NCBI GenBank assembly: GCA_001803705.1
Contig: MHDY01000121.1
Span: 1-5,132, forward strand
Direction: 5' to 3'
Length of the DNA: 5,132 nucleotides
DNA from: Nitrospirae bacterium GWC2_56_14
GTDB taxonomy: Bacteria; Nitrospirota; UBA9217
Positions within the stretch are counted from its first letter, which is position 1; every line of letters starts with the position of its first letter. Shown piece after piece: positions 1-4,378 of the stretch. The notes beneath the pieces were generated by a model that was not told where the DNA came from, did not search any database, and saw only the letters and a list, made by a program, of their open reading frames with translations. A program made the translations under genes and the position numbers.

Positions 1-2
1 CG

Positions 3-629
3 CTCGAACTGCGCCGGCGGGGCGAGCGCGACTTTCTGATCATGATCAACGGCCGTGTGCTGATGAACAGCTCAAGCAACCGTTCCGAGATCGTGCTGGG
101 CGAGCTTGCCGCCAAAAAGGCGGCGATGCGCCCGAAGCCGCGCGTGCTCGTCGGCGGCCTGGGCATGGGGCTGACCCTCAAGGCGGTACTTGATGCGCTG
201 CCTGCGGATGCGGAGGTCGTTGTTGCCGAGTTCAACCCGGTCGTGGTCAGATGGTGCCGCGGTCCGCTGGCGGATCTTACGCTGCGGTCGGTGGAGGACC
301 CCCGGGTGACGGTCATTGTCGACGACGTTGCCTACCTGATCGGACAGGCAGCCGAGACGAAGACAAGCCGGTTCGACGCTATTATCATCGATCTCTACGA
401 AGGTCCTCACGCAAAAACGGATGCAATGAACGATCCTTTTTACGGGAGCCGCGCTTTAAGGACAACGGCAGCCGCTCTTACGGATGGTGGAGTTTTTGCG
501 ATCTGGGGTGAGAATCCCGATGAGGCCTTTGAAAAGCGGTTAGTAGCTGCGGGGTTTACGATCGACCGCCAGCGTCCGGGCAGAGGCGGCTTGCGCCATG
601 TGGTGTATGTGGCGCAGAAGCAGGGGTGA
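3..629 (+). CDS. Spermidine synthase-like protein, 5'-truncated by window edge
   Basis: The reading frame is open from base 3, and residues before the first ATG at 42 (LELRRRGERDFLIM, then INGRVLMNS) match the N-terminal beta-rich part of spermidine-synthase-like proteins. The true start therefore lies outside the window, and the ATG at 42 is internal. The Rossmann core follows. VLVGGLGMGLTL is the nucleotide-binding loop, VVVAEFNPVVV carries the acidic residue expected to bind the nucleoside ribose, DDVAYLI is the next acidic motif, and FDAIIIDLYEGP is the fourth strand. True spermidine synthases have a GGGDG loop and a catalytic Asp in a DxxDP-type segment. Here these are GLGMG and DLYEGP, so aminopropyl transfer is doubtful, and a different substrate or a non-polyamine role is possible. 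It is probably cytosolic. It ends convergently with the iron-sulfur gene on the other strand. The superfamily call is firm; the reaction is not known. Confidence 0.85.
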   Translation, partial: LELRRRGERDFLIMINGRVLMNSSSNRSEIVLGELAAKKAAMRPKPRVLVGGLGMGLTLKAVLDALPADAEVVVAEFNPVVVRWCRGPLADLTLRSVEDPRVTVIVDDVAYLIGQAAETKTSRFDAIIIDLYEGPHAKTDAMNDPFYGSRALRTTAAALTDGGVFAIWGENPDEAFEKRLVAAGFTIDRQRPGRGGLRHVVYVAQKQG

Positions 630-639
630 TGCAGGTGGA

Positions 640-751
640 TAGGCTGAAGGCTGAAGGAAAGATAACAACGCCAATTACACCAGGAGAGCTCAACTCGCGA
701 AGTGTCTTGCCGTTTTACCACCTTCAGCCTTCAGTCTAATAACCTTCAGCC
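640..751. repeat. Inverted heptad repeat between convergent genes
   Basis: Bases 640-657 (TAGGCTGAAGGCTGAAGG) and 721-738 are inverted copies of 18 bases with one mismatch, separated by 63 bases. Each arm contains the GGCTGAA heptad in tandem. A third, shorter copy at 743-751 (CCTTCAGCC) carries the stop codon of the minus-strand iron-sulfur gene. The pair could form a long-stem hairpin in transcripts from either strand and so shield or end both convergent messages. No U-run follows it, so it is not a classical intrinsic terminator. Such CCTTCAGCCTTCAG units are common dispersed intergenic sequence in some GC-rich genomes, which is recalled and not tested here. Confidence 0.75.
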
Positions 752-949
752 AGGATGATTTCTTATCAGCTCTTTAATGCGCTCCGTGCAGTGTTTTCCC
801 TTGCATGAACCGGTGCCCGCGCCCGTGGCCTTCTGCAAAGCCTCCACCGTTCTCAGGCCTGCCTTCATGTGCTTGAGAAACACGCTTTTCCTGATCCCTT
901 TGCACTTGCAGATGGGCTTCAGGCCATCGATGATATCCTGCTCTTTCAC
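746..949 (-). CDS. BFD-like [2Fe-2S]-binding small protein
   Basis: A 67-residue protein covering just one bacterioferritin-associated-ferredoxin-like (BFD) domain. Four cysteines are placed as the family requires: C14 and C16 in ICKCKGI, then C49 and C54 in GTGSCKGKHC (CxC-x32-C-x4-C). The x4 spacing of the last pair resembles the BFD-like domains in sarcosine oxidase and related amine dehydrogenases; bacterioferritin-associated ferredoxin itself has CxxC. It probably carries one [2Fe-2S] cluster in the cytosol and passes electrons to an unidentified partner. I chose the GTG at 949 because it overlaps the lipoprotein stop codon by four bases (GTGA), typical of translational coupling. A GTG at 985 would add 12 residues (MESFHSRNYRKR) that are not part of the domain and would lie inside the upstream gene. 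No separate Shine-Dalgarno was seen close to either start. The stop lies in the flanking repeat. Confidence 0.85.
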   Translation of the reverse strand: MKEQDIIDGLKPICKCKGIRKSVFLKHMKAGLRTVEALQKATGAGTGSCKGKHCTERIKELIRNHPG

Positions 950-1374
950 TCTTTTACGGTAATTCCTGCTATGGAATGATTCCACTCATGTCTGCCCTTT
1001 GGTGAGGGAAGCTTTCCGAATGCGACGTTTTCTGAAAAGCTTTTCGACTGGCCCGGAGGAAGCTCCTGCCGTACGATGACGAGGGTGTCTCCCACGGTCG
1101 TCGTGGCGCCGGTGGCAAGCACGTCCTCCATGGTGAGCCTGAGCCTTACTTCGGTGATCGTCTGCTGTGCCGACTTGTTCCTGATGCGGCCGATCAGCGT
1201 GAACGAAGCCTTATCGCCGCCGGGGCGCAGCTGCATGCCGGGAAAGTCAACGATGCTGCTTTTTTCCGGGGCCGGAGCCGCGCCTTCTTTGCTCCGCGTG
1301 TCGGACTTGCAGCCGGACGCAAATAGCAGTGCTGTGCTGATAATGATAAGGGCAATTTTTTGACTGAACGACAT
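946..1374 (-). CDS. Small lipoprotein with beta-sandwich-like domain, function unknown
   Basis: A 142-residue protein starting at the ATG at 1374, with GGAGG at 1388-1384 nine bases upstream. Residues 3-21 form a hydrophobic signal peptide ending in the lipobox-like ASGC with Cys22, so the mature protein should be lipid-anchored on the periplasmic side. A short charged, Ala/Pro-rich linker follows. The segment from about residue 56, FTLIGRIRNKS, then ITEVRLRLTMED, a TLVIVRQELPPGQSKSF stretch and a C-terminal strand, reads like the extracytoplasmic beta-sandwich domains of the FxLYD/DUF3426 kind (a GxVxN-type opening and a late PPGxS turn). That family link is inference from pattern only. It is the first gene of a two-gene unit with the iron-sulfur protein, overlapping it by four bases. 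No catalytic residues are recognisable. Confidence 0.8.
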   Translation of the reverse strand: MSFSQKIALIIISTALLFASGCKSDTRSKEGAAPAPEKSSIVDFPGMQLRPGGDKASFTLIGRIRNKSAQQTITEVRLRLTMEDVLATGATTTVGDTLVIVRQELPPGQSKSFSENVAFGKLPSPKGRHEWNHSIAGITVKE

Positions 1375-1411
1375 TCTGCGCGACCTCCGATAGATGCGTT
1401 AGATTGTGAGA

Positions 1412-1438
1412 AATATAACATAAATCACGAATTTGGAA
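1412..1438 (-). promoter_or_regulatory. Candidate promoter of the lipoprotein/[2Fe-2S] unit
   Basis: Read on the minus strand, TATATT (1417-1412) matches the -10 consensus at five of six positions and is preceded by TGT, giving an extended -10. TTCCAA (1438-1433) lies 15 bases upstream as a weak -35. Transcription would begin near 1405, about 30 bases before the ATG at 1374 and just upstream of its Shine-Dalgarno. The short spacer and poor -35 keep this tentative. Confidence 0.4.
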
Positions 1439-1498
1439 CAGCGTCTTCACAATACCTTTAATTTATGAGTTTGTAATGCAAAGTCCCAATACAGAGAC

Positions 1499-1546
1499 CC
1501 CCTCGCCTTTATCCTCTCCCCCGAGGGGAGAGGGCAGGGTGAGGGG
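1499..1546. repeat. 48-base palindromic intergenic repeat
   Basis: A nested palindrome. The inner stem CCTCTCCCC (1513-1521) pairs perfectly with GGGGAGAGG (1525-1533) around a three-base CGA loop. The outer arm CCCCTCGCCTT (1499-1509) pairs with AGGGTGAGGGG (1536-1546), with two G-U pairs if transcribed. TTTT follows at 1547-1550, so on the plus strand it has the shape of an intrinsic terminator, yet no gene ends immediately upstream. It lies between divergent genes. The CCTCTCCCC...GGGGAGAGGG...GGTGAGGGG pattern is a familiar dispersed intergenic repeat in many bacterial genomes (recalled, not searched). Confidence 0.75.
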
Positions 1547-1625
1547 TTTTCATTCGCTTGTGCCGGATTGTCGGCATGAACTTTAAAAGACTTGCGATGG
1601 TCTGTCAGGATTGCCCTGATTTCGG

Positions 1626-1654
1626 TTGCAATTCCGCACGCCACAGGGTACATT
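1626..1654 (+). promoter_or_regulatory. Candidate sigma70 promoter of the ABC-F gene
   Basis: TTGCAA (1626-1631) and TACATT (1649-1654) are separated by exactly 17 bases, and each matches consensus at four of six positions. Initiation would fall near 1661, giving an untranslated leader of about 32 bases before the ATG at 1693. The perfect palindrome at 1653-1666 overlaps the end of the -10 and the expected start point, which strengthens the case that this is a regulated promoter. Confidence 0.4.
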
Positions 1655-1666
1655 GTGCGGGCACAA
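1653..1666. promoter_or_regulatory. Candidate operator palindrome upstream of ABC-F gene
   Basis: TTGTGC (1653-1658) and GCACAA (1661-1666) are perfect inverted copies around a two-base GG centre. The site spans the downstream edge of the candidate -10 and the predicted transcription start, a position where a dimeric repressor would block initiation. In RNA the six-pair stem with a two-base loop would be strained, so a DNA-binding role is more likely than a hairpin. No regulator gene is adjacent, and the cognate factor is unknown. Confidence 0.4.
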
Positions 1667-1692
1667 ATAGGCAGTAAAGAACGGGGTATTCC

Positions 1693-3594
1693 ATGGCTTT
1701 AGTCAGTTTACAGAGTGTCAAGGTCAGCTTCGGCGGGCCGCTTCTGATCGAAAATGCCGATCTCTCCATCGACCGCGGCGAGCGGGTCTGCCTGGTCGGC
1801 AGGAACGGCACGGGCAAGTCCACGATCATGCGGCTCCTCACGGGCGAAGTGAAGCCCGACGGCGGCAAGATCGTTTTCCAACAGGGTGTGAAGATCACCC
1901 TCCTGACGCAGGAAGTGCCGCAGGCGCTGTTCGGCAGCGTCTTCGACGTGGTGTCCTCCGCGTTCGGCGAGCAGGGAAAACTGCTTGCCGCGTACCATCA
2001 TGTGAATGCACGACTGGCTCATGACCACAGCGATAAGCTCATGGCCGAGCTCGAAGACGTGCAACACCGTTTCGAGTCAGCCGGCGGGTGGCAGATGCAG
2101 CAGAAGGTGGACGAGATCCTGACGCGGCTGCAGCTTCCCGAGGACGCCGAGTTCTCCGAGCTCTCGGGCGGTCTCAAGCGGCGGGTGCTTCTGGCAAAGG
2201 CCCTGGCAGGAGAGCCGGACCTTCTGCTTTTGGATGAGCCTACCAACCACCTGGACATCACCGCTATTTCATGGCTCGAAGAGTTCCTGCTCTCTTTCGG
2301 CGGCACGCTCCTGTTCGTGACCCACGACCGGGCACTGCTCCAGAAGATCGCCACGCGCATCGTGGACTTGGACCGCGGCAGGCTCACGAGCTGGCCCGGC
2401 AACTATCAGTCCTATCTCGATCTGAAACAGGCGGCGCTCGATTCCGAAGCTATAGAGAACGCAAAGTTCGATAAAAAGCTGGCGGTAGAGGAGGTCTGGC
2501 TCCGGCAGGGCGTCAAGGCCCGTCGGTGCAGGAACGAAGGCCGCGTGCGCGCGCTCGAACAGCTGCGGCGGACCCGGAGCGCCCGGCGCGAAAAGATCGG
2601 CACCGTGAACATCCAGATCCAGGAAGCGGAGCGCACGGGCAAGATGGTGGTCGACGCGGAAGGCGTGGGCCACAGCTTCGGTGACAAGGTCGTGATCCGC
2701 GATCTCTCGACGACCATCATCCGCGGCGACAAGGTCGGCATCATCGGGCCCAACGGCTCGGGCAAGACCACGCTGCTCAAGATCCTGCTGGGCGAACTGC
2801 AGCCCAATAAAGGCAAGCTCAAGCTCGGCACGAACATGCAGGTGGCCTACCTGGACCAGCACCGCGCCCAGCTGGACGATGAGAAGACCGTGCAGGACAA
2901 CGTGGCGAACGGCAGCGACCAGGTGACGGTCAACGGCATTCAGCGCCACATCATCGGCTATCTGCAGGATTTCCTGTTCGCCCCGGCCCGCGCGCGGAGC
3001 CCCGTGAAGGTCCTGTCCGGCGGAGAGCGGAACCGGCTGCTTCTGGCAAAGCTCTTCACCCAGCCCTCGAACGTGCTGGTGCTGGACGAGCCCACGAACG
3101 ACCTCGATATGGAGACCCTCGACCTGCTGGAAGAGCTGTTAATGGACTATCCCGGCACGGTGCTGCTCGTGAGCCATGACCGCGCCTTCATCAACAACGT
3201 CGTCACCAATACGCTCGTGTTCGAAGGCGACGGCCAGGTGAACGAGTATGTGGGCGGATATGATGACTGGCTGCGCCAGAGCAAGAATAAAAAAGAAGCA
3301 ACAGCGCCTGCTGCATCGGCAAAGCCGGAAGAGAAAAAGGCCGCACCTGTTTCTCCGAAGGAAAAGCCGCGCAAGCTGACCTTCAAGGAGCAGAAAGAGA
3401 TCGAAGCGCTGCCGAAGCGGATCGAGGAACTCGATGCCGAGCAGCAGCAGATCATCGCCACCATGGGCGATCCCGCCTTCTACAAGGAGAGCGGGGCCAA
3501 GGTCGCATCGACCAAGGCGCGGCTTGAGACCGTAGAGAAAGAACTGGCGGCTGCTTACAAGCGGTGGGACGAGCTGGAGGCGTTGAAGGGATAG
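1693..3594 (+). CDS. uup: ABC-F family ATPase, Uup-like
   Basis: A complete 633-residue protein with two ATP-binding cassettes and no membrane segment, so it acts in the cytosol, most likely at the ribosome. The first cassette has Walker A GRNGTGKST (36-44), signature LSGG (157-160), Walker B LLLLDEPTNHLD (177-188) and switch His211. The second has GPNGSGKTT (352-360), LSGGERNR (441-448), VLVLDEPTNDLD (461-472) and His495. The inter-cassette linker (about 240-325) contains the Arg-rich segment WLRQGVKARRCRNEGRVRAL, characteristic of Uup. A Lys/Ala/Pro-rich stretch (about 533-560) leads to a C-terminal coiled-coil domain (about 561-633) ending WDELEALKG, also as in Uup. Family members act on stalled or assembling ribosomes and affect transposon precise excision. 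The start is supported by N-terminal family fit (MALVSLQSVKVSF); the Shine-Dalgarno is weak (ACGGGG at 1681-1686). It appears to be transcribed alone. Confidence 0.95.
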   Translation: MALVSLQSVKVSFGGPLLIENADLSIDRGERVCLVGRNGTGKSTIMRLLTGEVKPDGGKIVFQQGVKITLLTQEVPQALFGSVFDVVSSAFGEQGKLLAAYHHVNARLAHDHSDKLMAELEDVQHRFESAGGWQMQQKVDEILTRLQLPEDAEFSELSGGLKRRVLLAKALAGEPDLLLLDEPTNHLDITAISWLEEFLLSFGGTLLFVTHDRALLQKIATRIVDLDRGRLTSWPGNYQSYLDLKQAALDSEAIENAKFDKKLAVEEVWLRQGVKARRCRNEGRVRALEQLRRTRSARREKIGTVNIQIQEAERTGKMVVDAEGVGHSFGDKVVIRDLSTTIIRGDKVGIIGPNGSGKTTLLKILLGELQPNKGKLKLGTNMQVAYLDQHRAQLDDEKTVQDNVANGSDQVTVNGIQRHIIGYLQDFLFAPARARSPVKVLSGGERNRLLLAKLFTQPSNVLVLDEPTNDLDMETLDLLEELLMDYPGTVLLVSHDRAFINNVVTNTLVFEGDGQVNEYVGGYDDWLRQSKNKKEATAPAASAKPEEKKAAPVSPKEKPRKLTFKEQKEIEALPKRIEELDAEQQQIIATMGDPAFYKESGAKVASTKARLETVEKELAAAYKRWDELEALKG

Positions 3595-3640
3595 CGCAAC
3601 ATCCCGGAAAGCCCCCTCTCGACCAACCCACTCCCGCAGT

Positions 3641-3721
3641 CCGTCATCCCCGAAGTATTCTATCGGGGATCCAGGACTAAACACGACAAAGCTGGATTCC
3701 CGCTCAGAATTGCTTCGGGAA
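3641..3721. repeat. Composite palindromic intergenic repeat (MITE-like)
   Basis: The stretch has three nested inverted repeats. ATCCCCGA (3646-3653) pairs with TCGGGGAT (3663-3670) around nine bases. GGGGATCCAG (3665-3674) pairs with CTGGATTCCC (3692-3701), nine of ten, around 17 bases. TTCCCG (3697-3702) pairs with CGGGAA (3716-3721). The ends are also roughly inverted: CCGTCATCCCCGAAG at 3641-3655 against the region around 3713-3730. The layout matches the dispersed CGTCATTCCCG...GGAATCCAG / CTGGATTCCCG... elements found between genes in many bacteria. It has no transposase and would be non-autonomous. It sits 46 bases after the ABC-F stop, where the first hairpin could protect that message's 3' end. 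Confidence 0.75.
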
Positions 3722-3837
3722 GTCATGGCGGTCGGTGCCCTGGCCGGAGGAACGTTGGGCGGCCGGTTGGCAGGCAAAATCAAACCGGTCACCCTGCCAT
3801 CGGTCTCGTGGTCGCTGCTATCTATTTTGTGCGCTGA
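3722..3837 (+). pseudogene. TauE/SafE (TSUP) transporter C-terminal remnant, frameshifted
   Basis: Translated from 3722, the segment reads V, then MAVGALAGGTLGGRLAGKIK (3725-3784) and PVTL. This closely resembles the penultimate conserved stretch of TauE/SafE sulfite/sulfonate exporter-family membrane proteins (MavGalaGgylGgrlarkikp). From 3802, one frame over, GLVVAAIYFVR followed by TGA (3835-3837) matches the last transmembrane helix. Intact relatives have several more residues between these two blocks; here only five bases (CCATC) separate them, so a short deletion probably caused the frame change. Everything N-terminal is missing: immediately upstream is the palindromic repeat, and nothing transporter-like precedes that. 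It cannot make a functional transporter. The family match is from memory of the motif; the broken frame is seen directly. Confidence 0.65.
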
Positions 3838-3882
3838 GCGAACGGCTCATTCGTATCCCCTTAAAATAGCCCACCGAAATTC

Positions 3883-3910
3883 TTGACAATTCATGCAATG
3901 TATCTATAAT
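3883..3910 (+). promoter_or_regulatory. Perfect-consensus sigma70 promoter
   Basis: TTGACA at 3883-3888 and TATAAT at 3905-3910 both match the -35 and -10 consensus at all six positions, with a 16-base spacer, in a locally AT-rich stretch. Transcription should begin near 3917 and read through the leader into the lipoprotein at 4175 and the surface protein at 4379. Both hexamers being perfect implies either strong constitutive expression or control exerted elsewhere, for instance in the long leader. Confidence 0.8.
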
Positions 3911-3986
3911 CGAGCCACTCCCTTGCAGACTCGCTGTATTCTTCCCGAGCAACAGTATTCGTATTTATCTATCAGGATTGCTTTCA

Positions 3987-4106
3987 AGCTCCGTTGCCCA
4001 AATACGGAGTTAGGGTATCATTCTTGCTAGGGCTGGTAAAAACCGAAAAATCGTTCTTTCCTAGCCGGCTGCGGCTAGATAATCACTGGTTATTTCGGAT
4101 GTAACC
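3987..4106 (+). promoter_or_regulatory. Structured 5' leader with competing hairpins, class unknown
   Basis: The predicted transcript has roughly 260 bases before the lipoprotein start. Within it, hairpin 1 pairs AGCTCCGT (3987-3994) with ACGGAGTT (4004-4011), with one G-U. GCTAGG (4026-4031) can pair with CCTAGC (4060-4065). However, 4061-4067 (CTAGCCG) can instead pair with 4072-4078 (CGGCTAG) around a GCTG tetraloop, so the two structures exclude each other. A further stem pairs GGTTA (4088-4092) with TAACC (4102-4106). No U-run follows any stem, so control by intrinsic termination is not indicated; translation control or message stability is more likely. I compared it by eye with cyclic-di-GMP, cobalamin, TPP and glycine riboswitch cores and saw no match. 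It could also be unselected sequence. Confidence 0.4.
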
Positions 4107-4127
4107 CAAAATTGGAGAACCCACATT

Positions 4128-4178
4128 ATGCCAAAAACGATATCGCTAATCAGGAGGGGAGGTGGATCAAAAACATGA
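4128..4178 (+). CDS. Possible 16-residue leader peptide
   Basis: A short frame, ATG at 4128 to TGA at 4176-4178, encodes MPKTISLIRRGGGSKT. GGAG at 4114-4117 lies ten bases before its ATG. Its stop overlaps the lipoprotein start as ATGA (4175-4178), the arrangement used for translational coupling. Its codons 9 and 10 are AGG AGG and coincide with the purine-rich Shine-Dalgarno region of the lipoprotein, so ribosomes translating it would pass over and expose or occlude that site. The peptide has no recognisable domain. A frame this short with these properties could occur by chance, so this is a candidate only. Confidence 0.35.
   Translation: MPKTISLIRRGGGSKT
4152..4163 (+). promoter_or_regulatory. 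Double Shine-Dalgarno for the small lipoprotein
   Basis: Two purine blocks, AGGAGGGG (4152-4159) and GGAGGT (4158-4163), lie upstream of the ATG at 4175. The second, continuing as GGTGGATC, is close to the full anti-16S complement and has an 11-base spacer. This placement fixes the lipoprotein start at 4175. A longer in-frame TTG start at 4112 would put charged residues before the signal peptide and bury this site. Confidence 0.7.
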
Positions 4179-4351
4179 AGAAAGCACCGCAATTTGTAGT
4201 TCTCTTTGTCCTCATGGTCGCTTTTCTGTTAAGTTGTGGCGGAGGGACGAGTTCCACGGCAAACACTCCGAACAACGATAATTCAACGCCGAATAATGTT
4301 AATTCAACATGGGACGCCGGCACCTGGGATAATTCAGCTTGGAATCCTTGA
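4175..4351 (+). CDS. Small lipoprotein with tryptophan pentad tail, function unknown
   Basis: A 58-residue protein. MKK is followed by a hydrophobic stretch (about 6-19) and a lipobox LLSC with Cys21, so it should be processed to a lipid-anchored peptide of only 38 residues facing the periplasm or surface. The mature part is GGGTSSTA, then an Asn/Thr/Pro-rich stretch (TPNNDNSTPNNVNS), then three tryptophans spaced exactly five apart (W46, W51, W56) in TWDAG-TWDNS-AWNP. No family was recognised. The low-complexity Asn/Ser/Thr segment could be a flexible tether, and the regular Trp-Asp units might bind carbohydrate or another protein, but that is guesswork. It lies 27 bases before the 198-residue surface protein, probably on the same transcript from the promoter at 3883. 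Confidence 0.75.
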   Translation: MKKAPQFVVLFVLMVAFLLSCGGGTSSTANTPNNDNSTPNNVNSTWDAGTWDNSAWNP

Positions 4352-4378
4352 CACCACCTAGCAAAAGGAGAAAAGATA

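Noticed and set aside
640..751. CRISPR-like array from the repeated CCTTCAGCC units
   Set aside because: Repeats are seven bases in tandem or inverted, with no regular spacers and no cas genes nearby.
950..985. Twelve-residue N-terminal extension of the [2Fe-2S] protein from a GTG at 985
   Set aside because: It lies wholly inside the lipoprotein gene, is not part of the BFD domain, and the GTGA overlap at 946-949 gives a better start.
1447..1653. 68-residue minus-strand frame in the divergent intergenic region
   Set aside because: It reads through the palindromic repeat (giving a PSPCPLPSGERIK string often seen in spurious calls from this repeat) and has no support from a ribosome binding site or domain.
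2269..2949. Long minus-strand frames (226 and 217 residues) opposite the ABC-F gene, including 3139-3792
   Set aside because: They are antisense to conserved Walker and signature motifs, have compositions typical of GC-rich shadow frames, and show no recognisable domain.
4061..4078. Intrinsic terminator at the CTAGCCG/CGGCTAG hairpin
   Set aside because: The stem is followed by ATAATCAC, not a run of T, and the downstream genes have no other evident promoter.
3987..4106. Known riboswitch in the leader (cyclic-di-GMP, cobalamin, TPP, glycine)
   Set aside because: None of the conserved core strings expected for these classes was found by eye; only generic stems are visible.
4112..4174. Longer lipoprotein start (TTG at 4112)
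   Set aside because: It would place 21 polar and charged residues before the signal peptide and make the strong Shine-Dalgarno at 4152-4163 internal.
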